Both the position numbers and the translations under genes were made by a program. The notes beneath the pieces are model-generated. The model was not told the origin of the DNA. It worked only from the letters and a program-made list of their open reading frames with translations, and did no database searches. DNA of 9,077 nt from an archaeon. Lineage in GTDB: Archaea > Nanobdellota > Nanobdellia > Pacearchaeales > GW2011-AR1. This document shows, in pieces, positions 5,778 through 9,077 of the stretch. The stretch spans positions 1 to 9,077 of the forward strand of contig DAIENA010000022.1 in the NCBI GenBank assembly GCA_027341315.1, in the 5' to 3' direction. Position 1 is the first letter of the stretch. The number at the start of each line of letters is the position of its first letter.

Positions 5778-6521
5778 CTAATCTTCTTCAATCCAGCCAT
5801 AACCTTTTTCTTCGAGTTCGTCGGCGAGTTTTCCATCGCCGTCCAAAACAATTTTTCCGTTAAGCATTATAAAAATTTTGTCAGGTTTTATGTATTCCAA
5901 AATTCTTTTGTAATGGGTTATAATAAAGATACATTTTTTATTGTTCATAAGAGCGTTAACGCCTTTCGCGACGGTCTTTAACGAATCGACGTCGAGCCCA
6001 GAATCCGTTTCGTCAAGCATCACTAATTTTGGGTCAAGCATAAGCATTTGCAAAATTTCATTTTTCTTTTTTTCTCCACCGCTAAATCCGTCGTTCAAAT
6101 ATCTTTCAGTCATTTCGTTCGGGATTTCCACTAATTCAGAATTTTCTTTTAATTTTTTCTTAAATTCAAAAAGCGAGAAGTTTGGGTTTATTTCTTTTGA
6201 CGTCGCCTTCAAAAACTTCGAAACGCTTACCCCTGAAATTTCCCTAGGATACTGAAAAGACAAAAATATTCCAAGTTTTGCGCGCTTATCCGGAGTGAAA
6301 TTTGTGACATCCTTTCCTCCAAAAATTATTTTTCCTTTTGTAATTTTATATTTTGGATGCCCCATAATAGTGTTCACAAGCGTCGACTTCCCGGAGCCGT
6401 TAGGACCCATAAGAGCGTTGACTTTTCCGACGTCAAGAGTTAGATTAATTCCTTTTAAAATTTCTTTTCCGTCGACTTCAACATGAAGATTTTTTATTTC
6501 AAGGATTTTTTTGTTTGTCAT
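5778..6521 (-). CDS. sufC: SufC, ATPase of the SUF iron-sulphur assembly complex
   Basis: A 247-residue ABC-type ATPase without membrane segments. It shows Walker A GPNGSGKST (39-47), the Q-loop at Gln90 in FLSFQYPREI, the signature FSGGEKKKNEIL (146-156), Walker B with LDETDSGLD (Asp170, Glu171) and the H-loop His203 in ITHYKRIL. The FSGGEKKK and DETDSGLD strings are the SufC hallmark and separate it from transporter ATPases. It binds SufB and drives the conformational change needed for Fe-S cluster assembly in the cytosol. The start is set at 6521: the ATG overlaps the stop of the sufU-like gene (ATGA), with GGAG about 7 bases upstream. A longer frame to 6560 would run far into the neighbour. 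It is the last gene of sufB-sufU-sufC. Confidence 0.96.
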   Translation of the reverse strand: MTNKKILEIKNLHVEVDGKEILKGINLTLDVGKVNALMGPNGSGKSTLVNTIMGHPKYKITKGKIIFGGKDVTNFTPDKRAKLGIFLSFQYPREISGVSVSKFLKATSKEINPNFSLFEFKKKLKENSELVEIPNEMTERYLNDGFSGGEKKKNEILQMLMLDPKLVMLDETDSGLDVDSLKTVAKGVNALMNNKKCIFIITHYKRILEYIKPDKIFIMLNGKIVLDGDGKLADELEEKGYGWIEED

Positions 6522-6880
6522 TTTATTCTCCGTAGAATTTCCAAACCTAAAAGTTCGCACTTCACACGTGTTGGAATAACATCAATTCCAAGGTATTCAT
6601 CCATATTTTTTTTATTTAATTTCTGAACGTCAGAAAGTTTCATTCCTTTTATTTTTTCCAGTAATACCGACGTCGAAACGGTCGAAATAACACAGCCCGT
6701 CCCGTGAAATTTTGCGTCGGCAATTTTTCCGCCGGCAACTTCGAGTTCAATCGTGAATTCGTCCCTGCATCCAGGGTTTTTCAGCGTCGCCGAATGAGTT
6801 TTATTTTTTAAACGGCCAAAGTTTGGTTTCTCTGAATAAATCTCCATGAGTTCTTCCTTGTATATTGAATTGGTTTTCAT
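6518..6880 (-). CDS. sufU: SufU/IscU-like Fe-S scaffold or sulphur-transfer protein
   Basis: A 120-residue NifU N-terminal-type protein with the three conserved cysteines: Cys38 in NPGCRDEF (with Asp40), Cys63 in HGTGCVIS and Cys108 in RVKCELLG. IscU has a His just before the last Cys; here it is Lys107, as in SufU. The length is close to IscU, and the insert usual in Bacillus SufU is not apparent, so the protein is intermediate between the two types. It should hold a nascent cluster, or relay sulphur from a cysteine desulphurase to SufB, in the cytosol. No desulphurase gene is in the window. It starts one base after the sufB stop and overlaps sufC by 4 bases, so the three are surely one transcript. 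Choosing between sufU and iscU as the name is a judgement. Confidence 0.9.
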   Translation of the reverse strand: MKTNSIYKEELMEIYSEKPNFGRLKNKTHSATLKNPGCRDEFTIELEVAGGKIADAKFHGTGCVISTVSTSVLLEKIKGMKLSDVQKLNKKNMDEYLGIDVIPTRVKCELLGLEILRRIK

Positions 6881-6881
6881 T

Positions 6882-8270
6882 TTAACAAACGCTATTTTCT
6901 ATTTCAAGTTCTATTAATTTATTTAATTCAACGGCGTATTCGAGCGGAAGTGCTTTCACGACGGGTTCGATAAATCCGGATACGATTAATTTTATTGCTT
7001 CGCTTTCAGGAAGGCCTCTTGACATCAGATAAAACAAATCCTCTTCGCCCACTTTTCCGACGGCGGCTTCGTGTGAAACTTCAACTTGGTTTTCATTAAC
7101 ATCCATTGATGGTAAAGTCATTGCCTTGCTTTTATTGTCCAGCATTAAGCCGTCGCAACGAACTGACGATTTTGAATCTGTTGCTCCGGAATTTATTTTC
7201 ACTAATCCCCTGTAAGAACTCACCCCTCCGTCGACAGAAATACCTTTTGAAAGAACCGTTGAAGAAGTGTTTTTATTCAGATGATAAATTTTGCATCCCG
7301 TGTCCTGATATTGGCCGTTTCCGGCGTATGCAATTCCGATGTAATCCGACTTTGAATTTTTTCCATTCAGAACACTGCACGGGTAAAGCATCGTCGTGTG
7401 GCTTCCAAGGTTTCCGTTTACCCATTCAATTATTCCGTTTTCTTCGACGACCGCGCGTTTTGTATTCAGGTTAAATGTGTTTTTACTCCAGTTTTCAATT
7501 GAAGAATATCTTACTCTTGCGTTTTTCATTACGTAAATTTCAACTCCGCCGGCATGAAGCGAACTCTCTAGGTATTCGGGGGCGGAGCAGCCTTCAATGT
7601 AATGAAGTTCGCTTCCCTCATCGGCAATTATTAAAGTATGTTCAAATTGTCCGCCTTTTGTCGCGTTCATTCTGAAGTATGCCTGAAGTGGAATTTCGAC
7701 TTTGACGTTTTTTGGAATGTAAATAAAAGTTCCGCCGCTCCAGACCGCGCCGTGAAGTGCAGAAAATTTATGAAGATTAGGAGAGATGCATTTAGTCATA
7801 AAATATTTTTTGAAAAGTTCTTCGTGTTCTTTTAATCCCGTGTCGCAGTCCGTAAAAATTACACCTTTTTTTTCTAAATCTTTTTTCAAGTTGTGATATA
7901 TCGTTTCGCTTTCGTACTGCGCCCCGACGCCGCCAAGAGCATTTTTTTCAGCTTCGGGAATACCAAGTTTATCAAAAGTTTCTTTTATCTCTTTTGGAAC
8001 GTCGTCCCACGAACGCGAATTTTTGGCATTCGGCCGCATATAGAAATGAATCTTGTTTAAATCAAGGTCTTTCAAACTTGGCCCCCAATTTGGCATTGGT
8101 TTTTCATTGAAAATTTTAAGCGCCTGAAGGCGTTTTTTTAACATCCACTCAGGCTCGTTTTTGTCTTCGGATATTTTTCTGACTAATTCTTCAGTTAAAC
8201 CTTCGGGGCTCTTGAAGATTAAATCTTCCTTATTTTTCATTGCGTAAGCCTGCTGAATTTTGCCTGTCAT
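6882..8270 (-). CDS. sufB: SufB, scaffold subunit of the SUF iron-sulphur assembly complex
   Basis: A 462-residue SufB with the family sequence throughout: KNEPEWMLKKRLQAL near the N-terminus, the beta-helix core with HGAVWSGGTFIYIPKNV and YIEGCSAP, then SSVRCDGLMLD, and the C-terminal VSHEAAVGKVGEEDLFYLMSRGL. Cys372 in RCDGL is the likely counterpart of the functional cysteine near the C-terminus of E. coli SufB. SufB receives sulphur and builds clusters with SufC; without a sufD gene here it probably forms a SufB2C2 complex, as in minimal archaeal systems (inference). The ATG at 8270 is chosen. An ATG at 8294 would add eight residues, but it lies inside the operator palindrome and upstream of the predicted transcription start (near 8288). 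No ribosome site is evident. Confidence 0.95.
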   Translation of the reverse strand: MTGKIQQAYAMKNKEDLIFKSPEGLTEELVRKISEDKNEPEWMLKKRLQALKIFNEKPMPNWGPSLKDLDLNKIHFYMRPNAKNSRSWDDVPKEIKETFDKLGIPEAEKNALGGVGAQYESETIYHNLKKDLEKKGVIFTDCDTGLKEHEELFKKYFMTKCISPNLHKFSALHGAVWSGGTFIYIPKNVKVEIPLQAYFRMNATKGGQFEHTLIIADEGSELHYIEGCSAPEYLESSLHAGGVEIYVMKNARVRYSSIENWSKNTFNLNTKRAVVEENGIIEWVNGNLGSHTTMLYPCSVLNGKNSKSDYIGIAYAGNGQYQDTGCKIYHLNKNTSSTVLSKGISVDGGVSSYRGLVKINSGATDSKSSVRCDGLMLDNKSKAMTLPSMDVNENQVEVSHEAAVGKVGEEDLFYLMSRGLPESEAIKLIVSGFIEPVVKALPLEYAVELNKLIELEIENSVC

Positions 8271-8292
8271 TTTACATATGTTAATACTAAAC

Positions 8293-8312
8293 ATATGAAA
8301 TTTGGTTCATAT
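8293..8312 (-). promoter_or_regulatory. Palindromic candidate operator overlapping the sufB TATA box
   Basis: Inverted repeat ATATGAA-N6-TTCATAT with perfect 7-base arms. The upstream arm on the minus strand runs into the TATA box (8309-8316, minus TTTTATAT), and the repeat fills the space between the box and the predicted transcription start. A bound protein would block the polymerase, the classic position for an archaeal repressor. An almost identical element lies before the ferredoxin gene. Confidence 0.7.
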
Positions 8313-8320
8313 AAAAATGT

Positions 8321-8459
8321 TTTGCCCCGCCCGCCCACGCATTTTGTTTCCCCTGCAAAACGGTCTATTGATATGCTACGAAACCGATGTTGTCAGGTTT
8401 CTTCGCTAATATAGTTAAGGTGCAAAAAATATCCAAGGGTAGAGCAAGAGAAGATTAAT
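8321..8459. other. Intergenic region with C-rich tract and hairpin, possible small RNA
   Basis: No protein gene is supported here. The left part (8325-8353) is strikingly C-rich on the plus strand (CCCC, CCC, CCC and, after 13 bases, CCCC) in otherwise AT-rich DNA. A hairpin follows: GAAACC (8380-8385), a 10-base loop, GGTTTC (8396-8401). It is extended by GC (8375-8376 with 8405-8406) and ATAT (8371-8374 with 8409-8412) pairs with small internal loops. TATA-like ATATAAAA (8309-8316) on the plus strand could start a plus-strand transcript near 8337. It could also be the 3' untranslated part of the ferredoxin message on the minus strand. I see no tRNA, C/D-box or 5S signature. Confidence 0.35.
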
Positions 8460-8723
8460 TCACCATTCGTCGTATTCGATTTCGACGTCGTCGTTCAATT
8501 TAAAACATTGGCATCCGAGCCGTTCGTCGTCTTCGAGCGGGAAGTCGTTTTCTTCTTCGGTCTTTGAATTGAAGTTTTCCATTCCATTGACGACTTTCAT
8601 TTTGCACGTCCCGCATATTCCGTTAAAACACGAAAAATTCATTCCGAGTTTTTCGAACGTTTCGTACGGATTTTCGCCGTCCGGCACGTCGGCCGTCTTG
8701 TCGTTAAACGTTATTTTGGGCAT
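8460..8723 (-). CDS. Acidic [2Fe-2S] ferredoxin
   Basis: An 87-residue plant/adrenodoxin-type ferredoxin domain. Cluster ligands follow the pattern C-x4-C-x2-C-x30-C: Cys32, Cys37, Cys40 (SCFNGICGTC) and Cys71, with an extra Cys73. The C-terminal half is very acidic (KTEEENDFPLEDDE, DDVEIEYDEW), which suits docking to basic partner proteins. It should carry single electrons in the cytosol, possibly to Fe-S assembly. That link is strengthened because its promoter shares the sufB operator. The ATG at 8723 lies about 24 bases below the TATA box with no ribosome site, so the message is probably leaderless. The usual pairing with a reductase is not seen in the window. Confidence 0.92.
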   Translation of the reverse strand: MPKITFNDKTADVPDGENPYETFEKLGMNFSCFNGICGTCKMKVVNGMENFNSKTEEENDFPLEDDERLGCQCFKLNDDVEIEYDEW

Positions 8724-8728
8724 GAACG

Positions 8729-8751
8729 TATGAAAAGGGATTCATATAAAA
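8729..8751 (-). promoter_or_regulatory. Ferredoxin promoter with the same palindromic operator as sufB
   Basis: Inverted repeat TATGAA-N6-TTCATA (8729-8746), continuing into the TATA box (8744-8751, minus TTTTATAT). Compared with the sufB element, the 16 bases TTCATATAAAAATGTT (8741-8756) and the 7-base left part TATGAAA are identical, at the same spacing. The spacer differs. Confidence 0.7.
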
Positions 8752-8769
8752 ATGTTATGGGTAGGAGAA

Positions 8770-9018
8770 CTATTTGGAAAAGTATTTTGATATATCTTTA
8801 GTAGTTTCTACTATATTTTTATCAAGGAAGCATCTTGTTATCCCATCTAATATAGTAATATATCCAACCACATCAAGAATCCAAAAAAGTATTAGAAAGA
8901 CTATCTTATAAAAAAGTAGAGAATTGTTATAATTCAAAACTGTTTTAATGCTTTCATCAATTAGAGGGGAAGTAACGATAAATCCGATGATTGATTCAAA
9001 CAAGTATTTTAGTTCCAT
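8770..9018 (-). CDS. Small membrane protein of unknown function
   Basis: An 82-residue protein not recognised as any family. It has a strongly hydrophobic central segment (about residues 33-57), a weaker amphipathic or membrane helix near the N-terminus (about 4-20) and a charged C-terminal tail ending KDISKYFSK. The single Cys63 is not in a motif. The ATG at 9018 has no clear ribosome site. A possible TATA element (minus AAAATTTAAT, about 9055-9064) lies near the window end. The ferredoxin gene downstream has its own promoter, so the two need not be functionally linked. Codon use is more AT-rich than the suf genes. Confidence 0.5.
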   Translation of the reverse strand: MELKYLFESIIGFIVTSPLIDESIKTVLNYNNSLLFYKIVFLILFWILDVVGYITILDGITRCFLDKNIVETTKDISKYFSK

Positions 9019-9077
9019 TTTATTATTCTCAAATCTCCCCTGCCTTTATCAAGAATTAAATTTTCCCGACTAAATCC

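Noticed and set aside
6522..6560. Longer sufC start at 6560
   Set aside because: It would overlap the sufU-like gene by more than 40 bases; the ATG at 6521 has an ATGA junction and a GGAG site.
7106..7835. Open frames on the plus strand opposite sufB
   Set aside because: They are antisense shadows of a strongly conserved SufB sequence, with Cys/Arg/Phe-rich composition and no family resemblance or ribosome sites.
8271..8294. Longer sufB start at the ATG 8294
   Set aside because: That ATG overlaps the operator palindrome, is only about 18 bases below the TATA box, and precedes the predicted transcription start; the eight extra residues are not typical of SufB.
8337..8459. tRNA, C/D-box or 5S RNA in the sufB-ferredoxin gap
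   Set aside because: No T-loop GGTTC-type sequence, no paired TGATGA/CTGA boxes and no 5S-like start were found; only a hairpin of unknown role remains.
1..9077. CRISPR array, insertion sequence or integration site
   Set aside because: No regularly spaced identical repeats, transposase or integrase genes, or terminal inverted repeats with target duplications were seen.

Overview
The window looks like archaeal DNA from a small, AT-rich genome, most likely a DPANN-type archaeon; the lineage is inferred, not proven. The reasons are archaeal-style promoters (AT-rich TATA boxes centred about 25 bases before the start codon, several with no room for a leader), a few strong GGAGG ribosome sites before other genes, ATGA stop/start overlaps, and a SUF iron-sulphur operon containing sufB and sufC but no sufD.

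Left part (1-1319, minus strand): the 5' end of a membrane-anchored extracytoplasmic protein cut by the window edge, a membrane-anchored winged-helix regulator whose external loop carries two Cys, a Met and a His, and a DUF2127 membrane protein. A 90-base divergent promoter region follows.

Copper cassette (1410-4810, plus strand): five tightly packed genes. They are a polytopic Gly/Met-rich membrane protein with a strict four-residue glycine repeat, a membrane-anchored cupredoxin, a 62-residue Met-rich single-pass peptide, a CopZ-like HMA chaperone, and a P1B-type Cu(I) ATPase that lacks its own HMA domain. The chaperone and ATPase are in the same reading frame, separated by one TAA. Together they look like a Cu(I) handling and export system: the chaperone loads the ATPase in the cytosol, and the cupredoxin and Met-rich proteins bind copper at or outside the membrane.

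Middle (4807-5737, minus strand): an NAD(P)H-dependent FMN reductase that converges on copA with overlapping stop codons, then a small charged helical protein of unknown function.

Iron-sulphur part (5778-8751, minus strand): an operon in the order sufB, sufU-like scaffold, sufC, preceded by a separate acidic [2Fe-2S] ferredoxin gene. The sufB and ferredoxin promoters share a nearly identical element: a TATGAA-N6-TTCATA inverted repeat fused to the TATA box. It is a strong candidate operator for a small Fe-S regulon. The 189 bases between sufB and the ferredoxin gene hold a C-rich tract and a hairpin. The window ends with a small membrane protein of unknown function (8770-9018).

The best candidates for something undescribed are the shared SUF/ferredoxin operator, the glycine-tetrad/methionine-stripe membrane protein, and the membrane-bound putative metal-sensing regulator beside the copper cassette.
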